From NCBI GenBank assembly GCA_964623265.1, contig CAZUTK010000067.1, positions 1-14,990 on the forward strand: a stretch of 14,990 bases of DNA. Direction: 5' to 3'. The position numbers and the translations under genes were made by a program. The notes beneath the pieces were generated by a model. It was given only the letters and a program-made list of their open reading frames with translations. It searched no databases and was not told where the DNA came from. Below, in pieces: positions 1-6,600 of this stretch; position 1 is the first letter of the stretch; every line of letters begins with the position of its first letter. This DNA is from CAZUTK01 sp964623265 (lineage in GTDB: Bacteria; Electryoneota; B3-LCP).

Positions 1-55
1 CCGCGAGGGCGGCCGGACCATCGGCGCCGGCGTGGTCACCAAGATACTGGAGTGA
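1..55 (+). CDS. tuf: Elongation factor Tu, 3' end only (first tuf copy)
   Basis: Only the last 17 codons and a TGA stop (53-55) lie in the window; the frame begins with a complete codon at position 2. The visible C-terminus, REGGRTIGAGVVTKILE, is the conserved end of the EF-Tu beta-barrel domain III (the RxGGRTxGAGVV motif). EF-Tu is the GTPase that delivers aminoacyl-tRNA to the ribosomal A site. Ten bases separate it from rpmG, and the SD of rpmG (GAGAGG) overlaps the stop codon, so the two are probably co-transcribed. A second tuf starts at the other edge of the window, so the organism has at least two copies. The identification is firm; nothing can be said about the upstream part. Confidence 0.95.
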   Translation, partial: REGGRTIGAGVVTKILE

Positions 56-65
56 GAGGTAGCGA

Positions 66-218
66 ATGCCCCGAGAAATCATCATCCTGGCTTGCGGAGA
101 ATGCAAACGCCGCAATTATACGACGACGAAGAACAAACGCACTCAGACCGGGCGGGTCGAATATAAAAAATATTGCCCCTTCTGCAATGCTCATACTCTG
201 CACAAGGAGACCCGGTAA
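66..218 (+). CDS. rpmG: 50S ribosomal protein L33, zinc-binding (C+) form
   Basis: This encodes a 50-residue protein of the large ribosomal subunit, beginning MPREIIILACGECKRRNY and ending HTLHKETR. Two CxxC pairs (C10/C13 and C37/C40) form the zinc ribbon that defines the C+ class of L33; the length is typical. The ATG at 66 follows the purine-rich GAGAGG at 54-59. Many bacteria place rpmG between tuf and secE, as here. The stop is only 8 nt before the tRNA-Trp gene, so the transcript must be cut between the two. An organism with a C+ form sometimes carries a zinc-independent paralogue elsewhere, which cannot be judged from this window. Confidence 0.95.
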   Translation: MPREIIILACGECKRRNYTTTKNKRTQTGRVEYKKYCPFCNAHTLHKETR

Positions 219-226
219 TCACTCTC

Positions 227-300
227 AGGCCAGTAGCTCGAACGGCTAGAGCGCCGGTCTCCAAAACCGGATGTTGGGGGTTCGAATCCCTCCTGGCCTG
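227..300 (+). tRNA. trnW: tRNA-Trp (anticodon CCA)
   Basis: A complete cloverleaf can be folded by hand. The acceptor stem AGGCCAG (227-233) pairs perfectly with CTGGCCT (293-299). The D stem is GCTC/GAGC (236-239 with 249-252) and includes the conserved GG in its loop. The anticodon stem is CCGGT/ACCGG (254-258 with 266-270) with loop CTCCAAA and anticodon CCA at 261-263. The T stem is 276-280 with 288-292, with one G-U pair and loop TTCGAAT. The discriminator base is G300, as expected for bacterial tRNA-Trp. The 3' CCA is not encoded (CGC follows), so it must be added enzymatically. The gene sits 8 nt after rpmG and 20 nt before secE and is presumably released from the mRNA by tRNA-processing nucleases. 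Confidence 0.97.
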
Positions 301-320
301 CGCTACCCAGGGATCAACCC

Positions 321-503
321 ATGATTAAGAAAATCACGACTTACCTGAGCGATGTCAAGGCGGAAATGAGCAAGGTGAGCTGGCCGACCAAAGAGGAGCT
401 GAGGGATTCGACCATCATTGTCATCGTTCTTTCCGTGATTCTGGCGATTTTCGTCTTCGTTGTGGATACGGGTTTAAGCAACATCCTGAAATTGATTCTA
501 TAA
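321..503 (+). CDS. secE: Preprotein translocase subunit SecE (short, single-span form)
   Basis: This encodes a 60-residue inner-membrane protein, the clamp subunit of the SecYEG protein-conducting channel. Residues 12-27 carry the conserved amphipathic-helix signature VKAEMSKVSWPTKEEL, with the hallmark WP pair at 21-22. One hydrophobic segment follows at about residues 31-49 (TIIVIVLSVILAIFVFVV). This is the usual short form in most bacteria, in contrast to the three-span SecE of E. coli. The ATG at 321 has an AGGGA element at 309-313, spaced 7 nt. The order secE-nusG is nearly universal in bacteria. The gene closely follows tRNA-Trp and precedes nusG by 64 nt. Confidence 0.95.
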   Translation: MIKKITTYLSDVKAEMSKVSWPTKEELRDSTIIVIVLSVILAIFVFVVDTGLSNILKLIL

Positions 504-567
504 ACTGGGCGATGAGTTCTTCCTGAACTGAAATTCGTCTTCCCGCGATTCGTTATCAAGGACTTCC

Positions 568-1113
568 GTGAGCAGGCAGTGGTATGTAGTCCAGGTTTTC
601 ACTGGACAGGAACAGAAGATTAAGGCTTATCTGGACGCCGAAATCGAAAGATTGGGCATTCAAGAGCAGATTGCCAATGTCCTCATCCCCTCCGAGGAAG
701 TCATCGAAATGCGCGACGGGAGAAAGAAGTCCAAGAAGCGCGTCTTCTTTCCAGGCTACTTGCTTCTGGAAGCAGAGCTGACGAAAGAGATCAAGCATCT
801 CATCTTAAATACACCCAGCATTATCAACTTCGTGGGACCGGGCAACGAACCGACACCGCTGTCCCCCCAGGAAGTGAAACGAATCCTCGGACGTGTGGAT
901 CAGGTCAGAGATCAAGAGACAGTGGAAGTCCCCTTTCATGTGGATGACACCATCAAAGTCATAGATGGACCTTTCAAAGATTTTATTGGCTCCATTAAAG
1001 AAGTCAACCGCGAAAAACGAAAACTGAAGGTCATGGTTTCCATCTTCGGACGCTCCACCCCGGTCGAACTGGATTTCCTGCAAGTCACCACTGATCTGAG
1101 CAGTACGCAGTAG
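568..1113 (+). CDS. nusG: Transcription elongation/termination factor NusG
   Basis: NusG (181 aa) binds the beta' clamp of RNA polymerase, suppresses pausing and links transcription to Rho and to ribosomal protein S10. The N-terminal NGN domain spans roughly residues 4-115, opening with WYVVQVFTGQE and containing FFPGYLLLE near 60-68. The C-terminal KOW domain is at about 127-160 (VDDTIKVIDGPFKDFIGSI). The length matches the family and no extra domain is inserted. The start is GTG at 568, supported by AAGGA at 558-562 with 5-nt spacing and by alignment of MSRQWYVVQV with family N-termini. It lies between secE and rplK, the standard position. It ends in TAG, and a 39-nt gap precedes rplK. Confidence 0.96.
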   Translation: MSRQWYVVQVFTGQEQKIKAYLDAEIERLGIQEQIANVLIPSEEVIEMRDGRKKSKKRVFFPGYLLLEAELTKEIKHLILNTPSIINFVGPGNEPTPLSPQEVKRILGRVDQVRDQETVEVPFHVDDTIKVIDGPFKDFIGSIKEVNREKRKLKVMVSIFGRSTPVELDFLQVTTDLSSTQ

Positions 1114-1152
1114 CCGGCATTCCCGATGTACTAATAAGAGAAGCTGACTCAT

Positions 1153-1578
1153 ATGGCAAAGAAGATTTTAGGTTTTATCAAGCTGCATATTCCCGGCGGC
1201 GCCGCCAATCCATCCCCGCCGGTGGGCCCCGCTCTTTCGCAAAAGGGCGTCAACATCATGGAGTTTTGCAAAGCCTTCAACGCCCGAACGCAGGATAAAC
1301 AGGGCTACGTGATTCCGGTGGTCATCACGGTCTATGCAGATCGTTCGTTTTCTTTCATCACGAAGACACCGCCGGCGTCCACTCTGATTAAGAAGGCACT
1401 AGGGTTGGAGAAGGGATCCGCGGAATCCAATCGCACCAAAGTCGCCACCATGACGCAGGCTCAGCTACGCGATATCGCGCAGATGAAGATGCAGGATCTC
1501 AATGCTCATACCGTCGAACAGGCGATGAAAATCATCGCCGGCACCGCCCGCAGCATGGGCGTCAAAGTGGAAGGATGA
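1153..1578 (+). CDS. rplK: 50S ribosomal protein L11
   Basis: L11 (141 aa) binds the GTPase-associated centre of 23S rRNA at the base of the L7/L12 stalk and helps stimulate the translational GTPases and the stringent-response enzyme RelA. The N-terminal domain has the proline-rich loop NPSPPVGPALSQKGVNIM (residues 19-36). The C-terminal RNA-binding domain includes TMTQAQLRDIAQMKMQDLNA. The prolines at 22, 23 and 26 that contact thiostrepton in studied L11 proteins are present. Position 29 is serine where most L11 proteins have glycine (ALGQ), a mild departure. The upstream region has only a weak purine run (AAGAGAAG). Twenty-five nt separate it from rplA. Confidence 0.97.
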   Translation: MAKKILGFIKLHIPGGAANPSPPVGPALSQKGVNIMEFCKAFNARTQDKQGYVIPVVITVYADRSFSFITKTPPASTLIKKALGLEKGSAESNRTKVATMTQAQLRDIAQMKMQDLNAHTVEQAMKIIAGTARSMGVKVEG

Positions 1579-1603
1579 CATCAACCGAAAGCATTGCACT
1601 CCC

Positions 1604-2305
1604 ATGAAGCACAGTCGCAGATTTGAAACCGCCAAGAGCAAAGTAGACCGCACGCGAGAATACGAAATTGACGAAGCTCTGCAGCTGCTCAAGGAAACCG
1701 CCACCGCGAAGACCGATGAGACCGTGGAGATCGCGATCAACCTGGGCGTGGATCCCCGCCGCGCGGATCAAATGCTGCGGGGAACGGTCTCGCTGCCTCA
1801 CGGAACCGGCAAGACCGCCCGCGTCCTGGTGCTCGCCAAGGGACCCAAGCAGGAAGAAGCGCGTCAAGCCGGCGCGGATCATGTCGGTCTGGAAGACTAT
1901 ATCGAAAAGATTCAGCAGGGCTGGACGGATTTTGACGCGGTCATCGCCACGCCGGATGTGATGTCCATGGTGGGCAAGTTGGGCAAGGTGTTGGGTCCCC
2001 GGGGATTGATGCCCAATCCCAAGTCGGGCACGGTGACGATGGAAGTCGCCGACGCCGTCCGCGATATCAAAGGCGGACGGATTGATTTCCGCACCGACAA
2101 ATACGGCATCATCCACGGCATCATCGGGAAAGCGTCCTTTGATCTGAACAAACTGCGAGACAACCTTCTGGAGTTCGCGCGCGTCATCCTAAGGATGAAG
2201 CCTGCGGCGGCGAAGGGGCAATATCTGCTGGGAGTCACTCTTTCTTCCACTTTCGGCCCCGGCATTAAATTGAGTCGTCAATCACTGTTGAATTCACTGA
2301 AATAA
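1604..2305 (+). CDS. rplA: 50S ribosomal protein L1
   Basis: L1 (233 aa) forms the mobile L1 stalk of the large subunit, which helps move deacylated tRNA out of the E site. In several bacteria it also represses its own rplK-rplA mRNA. The signature GKLGKVLGPRGLMPNPK is at residues 124-140, the N-terminal MKHSRRFETAKSKVDRT matches family starts, and the C-terminus has STFGPGIKL. The length is typical. The ATG at 1604 is fixed by the protein alignment but has no recognisable SD (CATTGCACTCCC precedes it). Translational coupling to rplK, 25 nt upstream, or SD-independent initiation is therefore likely. I could not recognise an L1-binding leader upstream of rplK. Confidence 0.97.
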   Translation: MKHSRRFETAKSKVDRTREYEIDEALQLLKETATAKTDETVEIAINLGVDPRRADQMLRGTVSLPHGTGKTARVLVLAKGPKQEEARQAGADHVGLEDYIEKIQQGWTDFDAVIATPDVMSMVGKLGKVLGPRGLMPNPKSGTVTMEVADAVRDIKGGRIDFRTDKYGIIHGIIGKASFDLNKLRDNLLEFARVILRMKPAAAKGQYLLGVTLSSTFGPGIKLSRQSLLNSLK

Positions 2306-2322
2306 CGAACGGCAATAACGCT

Positions 2323-3033
2323 ATGACGCGCCAAGCGCACCCCACACAACAGAAGATCGACACCGTCAAGGCGTTGAGCGATCTGTTTCAGCAGGCGAAG
2401 GGCATTTACTTAGCCGATTTCACCGGTTTGAACGTCGAACAAGTCAACGAATTGCGTTCCATCTTTTACAAGCAGAACGCCATTTATCGGGTCGTAAAGA
2501 ATACCCTGATCCGTCAAGCCTGCGAAAACACCGGATACAAAGACCTGTTACAACATCTGGAAGGTCCTACGGCGTTGGCGATCTCCTTGCATGATCCGGT
2601 CCTCCCGGTCCGCTTGATCAGCGATTTCACCAAGGGAAAAGAACCGCAGACGCCGGTGATCAAGGCAGGGATGCTGGAGAAACTCTATGTCGGCGCCGAT
2701 CAAATCAGCGCCGTAAAGGACATCCCTTCCCGCGAAATATTGCTCTCCCAAATCCTCTCCGTTCTGCAAGCGCCGCTCGCCGGCTTTGTCGGCGTGTTAA
2801 ACGAGGTGCTCCGCTCCTTCCTCTCCGTGCTGGACGCTGTCATCGAAAAGAAGAAAGCCGCCGGCGAAGAGAAGCCGACCGCTCCAGCGGAGACTGTGGA
2901 AAAAACGGATGCCAAACTTACCCACACGGCAGAGACAACGCCGGGCGCGGCGAGTTCCCCGACGGAATCCTCCCCACAGCCTGAAAGCGGGTCAACGTCG
3001 GGTGAAACTTCTGATTCCCCAAAAAATGAATAA
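2323..3033 (+). CDS. rplJ: 50S ribosomal protein L10 with a long disordered C-terminal tail
   Basis: L10 (236 aa) anchors L7/L12 dimers to the ribosome through its C-terminal helix and binds 23S rRNA through its N-terminal domain. The core is recognisable: FQQAKGIYLADFTGLNVEQV, then YRVVKNTLIRQA, and a C-terminal helix at about residues 147-180 (SQILSVLQAPLAGF, VLNEVLRSFLSVLDAVIEKK). Typical L10 proteins end near residue 165-180. Here a further ~55 residues (about 182-236) rich in T, S, E, P, A and G follow, with no hydrophobic core, so the tail is probably disordered. The ATG at 2323 lacks an SD (GGCAATAACGCT precedes it) and lies only 17 nt after rplA, leaving no room for an E. coli-type L10 leader. 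The rplL gene follows by 17 nt. Confidence 0.96.
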   Translation: MTRQAHPTQQKIDTVKALSDLFQQAKGIYLADFTGLNVEQVNELRSIFYKQNAIYRVVKNTLIRQACENTGYKDLLQHLEGPTALAISLHDPVLPVRLISDFTKGKEPQTPVIKAGMLEKLYVGADQISAVKDIPSREILLSQILSVLQAPLAGFVGVLNEVLRSFLSVLDAVIEKKKAAGEEKPTAPAETVEKTDAKLTHTAETTPGAASSPTESSPQPESGSTSGETSDSPKNE

Positions 3034-3050
3034 ACTAACAAAATTTAATA

Positions 3051-3443
3051 ATGGTTCAGGAGAAGCGTAACGTGGAAGAAATTATTCAAGCCATCGAAAA
3101 GATGTCGGTTCTCGAACTGGTGAACCTGAAGAAAGCCCTGGAAGAGCGCTTCGGCGTCACGGCGGCTGCGCCTATGGCGATGGCGATGCCCGTGGTAGGA
3201 GCGGCGGTGGCGGAAACCCCTGCCGAAGAGAAAACGGATTTCCAGGTGATTTTGAAATCCGTCGGCGAGAAGAAGATCCAGGTCATCAAAGTCGTCCGTC
3301 AATTGACGGGATTGGGACTGAAGGAAGCCAAGGAACTCGTGGATGGTGCACCCAGCACCGTGAAAGAATCCGCACCGAAAGAAGAAGCGCAGCGCATTAA
3401 AGAGCAATTGGAAGCAGAAGGCGCGACAGTGGAACTGAAGTAG
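3051..3443 (+). CDS. rplL: 50S ribosomal protein L7/L12
   Basis: L7/L12 forms the multi-copy stalk that recruits EF-G, EF-Tu and other translational GTPases. The N-terminal dimerisation helices (IIQAIEKMSVLELVNLKKALEERFGV) are followed by a flexible Ala/Met/Pro/Val hinge (about residues 41-62). The globular C-terminal domain contains VILKSVGEKKIQVIKVVRQL and LGLKEAKELVD and ends GATVELK. From the ATG at 3051 the protein is 130 aa. An in-frame GTG at 3072 with AGGAG at 3058-3062 (9-nt spacing) would give 123 aa. The ATG has no SD, only an A/T-rich upstream. The gene is certain; the start is not. It ends in TAG, and a 154-nt structured gap precedes rpoB. Confidence 0.93.
   Translation: MVQEKRNVEEIIQAIEKMSVLELVNLKKALEERFGVTAAAPMAMAMPVVGAAVAETPAEEKTDFQVILKSVGEKKIQVIKVVRQLTGLGLKEAKELVDGAPSTVKESAPKEEAQRIKEQLEAEGATVELK
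3058..3074 (+). promoter_or_regulatory. Ribosome binding site and alternative GTG start for rplL
   Basis: AGGAG at 3058-3062 lies 9 nt before an in-frame GTG at 3072-3074. It falls inside the longer reading of rplL from the ATG at 3051, whose own upstream region (AAATTTAATA) has no SD. A start at the GTG gives MEEIIQAIEKMSV, only three residues before the conserved helix; the ATG gives ten. Family members usually have about five to eight, so neither start is decisive by length. Other genes in this window show both SD-led starts (rpoB, rpoC, rpsL) and starts lacking an SD (rplA, rplJ). Confidence 0.5.
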
Positions 3444-3476
3444 AATCGCCGCTTCATGCTTCGCTCATTGCGATTC
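3443..3476 (+). promoter_or_regulatory. Hairpin at the rplL stop codon (leader hairpin 1)
   Basis: GAATCGC (3443-3449) and GCGATTC (3470-3476) form a perfect 7-bp stem with a 20-nt loop; the first G is the last base of the rplL TAG stop. The loop contains TCGCTCA (3461-3467), which is exactly complementary to TGAGCGA (3527-3533) in the apical loop of the terminator-like hairpin downstream. The element is therefore probably part of one folded leader for rpoB. A competing 5-bp pairing, CATTG (3466-3470) with CAATG (3483-3487), also exists. The structure is predicted by hand only. Confidence 0.5.
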
Positions 3477-3506
3477 CTCAATCAATGCTCTTCCATCCGC
3501 AAAGTG

Positions 3507-3557
3507 AAGAAGTTGCAAGTTCCCGTTGAGCGAGGGAATGAAAGCAACTTCTTTTTT
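3507..3557 (+). terminator. Intrinsic terminator-like attenuator between rplL and rpoB
   Basis: AAGAAGTTGC (3507-3516) pairs without mismatch with GCAACTTCTT (3544-3553), and a run of six T (3552-3557) overlaps and follows the stem. Inside, TTCCC (3520-3524) pairs with GGGAA (3534-3538) around the apical loop GTTGAGCGA. This is the classical stem plus T-tract of a Rho-independent terminator. It lies between rplL and rpoB, where E. coli has a partial terminator that lets most polymerases stop after the ribosomal genes. No good promoter is visible between it and rpoB, so it most likely attenuates rather than ends the operon, lowering rpoBC mRNA relative to rplJL. Confidence 0.75.
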
Positions 3558-3586
3558 CTGAAAGATCGAAAACAAGCGTCTTGCAT

Positions 3587-3600
3587 GGAGGCGACTCTTG
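3587..3600 (+). promoter_or_regulatory. Strong ribosome binding site with TTG start of rpoB
   Basis: GGAGG (3587-3591) is spaced 6 nt from TTG (3598-3600). The upstream in-frame stop is TGA at 3559-3561, and no in-frame ATG or GTG lies between that stop and the TTG. The protein from the TTG begins MNAKSRIERVSFGKI, which matches where RpoB families begin. An ATG at 3585-3587 is out of frame. The TTG start is therefore the only well-supported one. Confidence 0.85.
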
Positions 3601-6600
3601 AACGCGAAAAGTCGAATTGAACGGGTTTCTTTCGGAAAGATCAAGCCGATCCTCGAAATGCCCGATCTCCTGGAGGTACAGCTGCAGTCGTATGATAGCT
3701 TTCTGCAGGCTGACCTGCCTCCGGCGCAGCGGGAAAAAAAGGGTCTTCAGGCGGTGTTTCTGAATGTATTCCCGATCATTGATAATCGCGAAGAGCATAT
3801 CCTCGAATTTGTCGAGTACTTTCTCGACCCACCCAAATACTCTGTGGAAGAATGCCGGGAACGGGGCGTGACCTATTCCGCACCGCTGAAAGCGCGGCTG
3901 CGTCTATCCAGTCGGCAGGATCTCGAAGACGCCGGCGGATTCGACGAAACGATGGAAGCGGACGTCTATTTGGGGAATCTGCCCCTGATGACGGACGGCG
4001 GGACCTTCATCATCAACGGCGCCGAGCGCGTGATCGTCAGTCAACTGCACCGTTCCCCGGGCGTCTTCTTCGGCGATTCCGTCCACCCCAACGGCACGAA
4101 AATCTATTCCGCGAGGATCATCCCCTTCCGCGGAAGCTGGATAGAGTTCACCACGGATATCAACGACGTGCTCTTCGTGTACATTGACCGCCGCAAGAGA
4201 TTTCCGGTGACCATGCTGCTGCGGGCGATCGGTTATTCCAGCGATCTGGATATCCTTCGACTCTTCGATTACGTCGAAGAAGTTCCGCTCTCGCGTCAGG
4301 GGATCGAACGCTACTTTGAGAAAATTCTGCTGGAAGACATCTTTGATCCCGAATCCGGGGAGATTCTCACAAAGAGAGGGCAGACGTTCGATGAAAGCCA
4401 CCTGAAACTGTTTCGCAAGCATCATATCAAGCGCTTGAACTTCTTGCACGCCAAGAAGAAGGATCCGATTTATGATATTCTCCACAACACTCTGGAGAAG
4501 GATCGTTCGCACAATAAGCAGGAGGCGCTGGAGTACATTTATCAGGAGCTCCGGTCGGGGGAACCGCCGGATTTGGAGACGGCAGAACGGCTCTTGAACC
4601 GCTTGTTCTTCGACGAAAAGCGCTACGATCTGGGCAAAGTGGGACGGTTCCGGATCAACACCAAGCTGGATTTGAAGGTCCCCTACGATCACACCGTTCT
4701 GACGCACGAAGATATCATCGCCATCATCAAATATGTACTGAAGTTGAAGGTTGGCTTGGAGAGCACGGATGATATTGACCATCTCGGCAACCGCCGCATC
4801 CGAACCGTCGGAGAACAATTGGCCAATCAATTCTCCGTGGCGCTTTCCCGCATGGCGCGAACGATCAAGGAGCGCATGAACCTGCGGGAGTCGGAGCGAC
4901 TCTCTCCGCAGGATTTGGTCAACGTCCGCACCATCAGCTCCGTCATTAACACCTTCTTCGGTACGAATCAGCTCTCGCAGTTTCTGGATCAAGTGAATCC
5001 TCTGACGGAGTTGACGCATAAGCGGCGTTTAAGCGCGTTGGGGCCCGGTGGATTGACGCGGGAAAGAGCCGGTTTTGAAGTGCGCGACGTCCATTATACG
5101 CACTACGGCCGTCTCTGCCCCATCGAAACGCCGGAAGGTCCGAATATCGGTTTGATCTCCTCGCTGTCCACCTATGGCCGCATCAACGAACTCGGCTTCA
5201 TCGAATCCCCCTACCGTAAAGTCAAGAACGGCAAAGTCACCAAACAGATCGAATACCTGACGGCGGATGATGAAGACAAATACGTGATCGCGCAAGCAAA
5301 CGCGCCGATCTCCGAGAAGGGTGAATTCGTGCGGGATCGGGTGAAGAGCCGCTTCAAGGGGGAGTTCCCGGTTGTGAGCCCCGAAGAGCTGGACTACATG
5401 GACGTATCTCCGAATCAGATCGTTTCCGTGGCGGCGGCTCTGATCCCGTTTCTCGAACATGACGACGCCAACCGCGCTCTGATGGGATCCAATATGCAGC
5501 GTCAGGCGGTGCCGCTGCTGGCGCCGGAGGCCCCGATCGTAGGAACCGGCATCGAAGCCAAAGCGGCACGCGACAGCCGCGCCCTGATTATCGCAGAAGA
5601 AGATGGAGTGGTTCAGAGCGTGACGGCAGACGAGATCGTGGTAAAAGTGAGATGGCGACAAAAGGAAAACGGCGGCGAAAAGAACAAAAACAACAAGGAT
5701 AAGGCGAATGTCCAAGACTTGAAAACCTATAGACTGAAGAAATTCGTACGCACCAATCAGGATACCTGCATCAACCAGAAACCCATTGTCCGCAAAGGGG
5801 ATAACGTCCGCAAAGGGGATGTCCTGGCGGATGGCTGCGCCACGGATAACGGCGAACTGGCGTTGGGCCGCAACGTTCTGGTGGCGTTTATGCCCTGGCA
5901 CGGATATAATTTCGAAGATTCCATCATCGTTAGCGAACGGATGGTTTCGGAAGACGTTTTCACCTCGATCCACATCGAGGAACTGGAACTACAGGTAAGG
6001 GAAACGAAACGCGGCGAAGAAGAACTGACTCGCGAAATCCCCAACGTATCCGAAGAAGCCGTGAAAGATCTGGACGAAAACGGCATCATCCGGGTCGGCG
6101 CGGAGGTGACGTACGGGGATATCATCATCGGCAAAGTTACGCCCAAAGGGGAGATGGACTTGACGCCGGAAGATAAATTGCTGAAGGCGATCTTCGGCGA
6201 CAAAGCCGGCGACGTCAAGGATGCTTCCCTGAAAGCTCACGCCGGAATGAACGGCATCGTCATCGCCACGAAGCTTTTCAGCCGCAAGCGGAAAGACGCC
6301 AAGACGCGCAAAGAAGACAAGGATAAGCTGATCGCGTTGGAGAAGAAGTATGAAGAAGAGACAGAGTTGTTGAAAAAGATGCGCATTAAGGAGCTGACGG
6401 AATTGCTGGAGGGAAAAAAATCGCGCGCCATACGCGATAAGAATCTGGAAGAGATCTTAATCCAGGCGGGGGAAACCTTCAGCGCCGCGACTTTCAAGCG
6501 CGTGGATCTCGACAACCTGGAAGCCAGCTTCGACTGGACGGATGACAACGATGTGAATGAACTGATTGAGATGACGTTCGAAAAGTACGAGGAGCGTTTT

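Noticed and set aside
511..530. Small inverted repeat AGTTC/GAACT in the secE-nusG gap
   Set aside because: Only 5 bp with no T-tract; too weak to call a terminator or regulatory hairpin.
1114..1152. Possible L1-binding leader before rplK
   Set aside because: A GATG is present and L1 repression is known at this position in other bacteria, but I could not build the flanking helices of the L1 site.
3489..3510. Antiterminator pairing TCTTC with GAAGA upstream of the rpoB attenuator
   Set aside because: Only 5 bp, and it would compete with a 10-bp terminator stem; too weak to claim without covariation.
3513..3541. Promoter before rpoB (TTGCAA with a 17-nt spacer)
   Set aside because: The -10 position reads GAATGA, a poor match, and the -35 candidate is part of the terminator stem.
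3904..5019. 371-codon minus-strand open frame across rpoB
   Set aside because: It is a shadow of the RpoB coding frame, with no family resemblance or expression signal.
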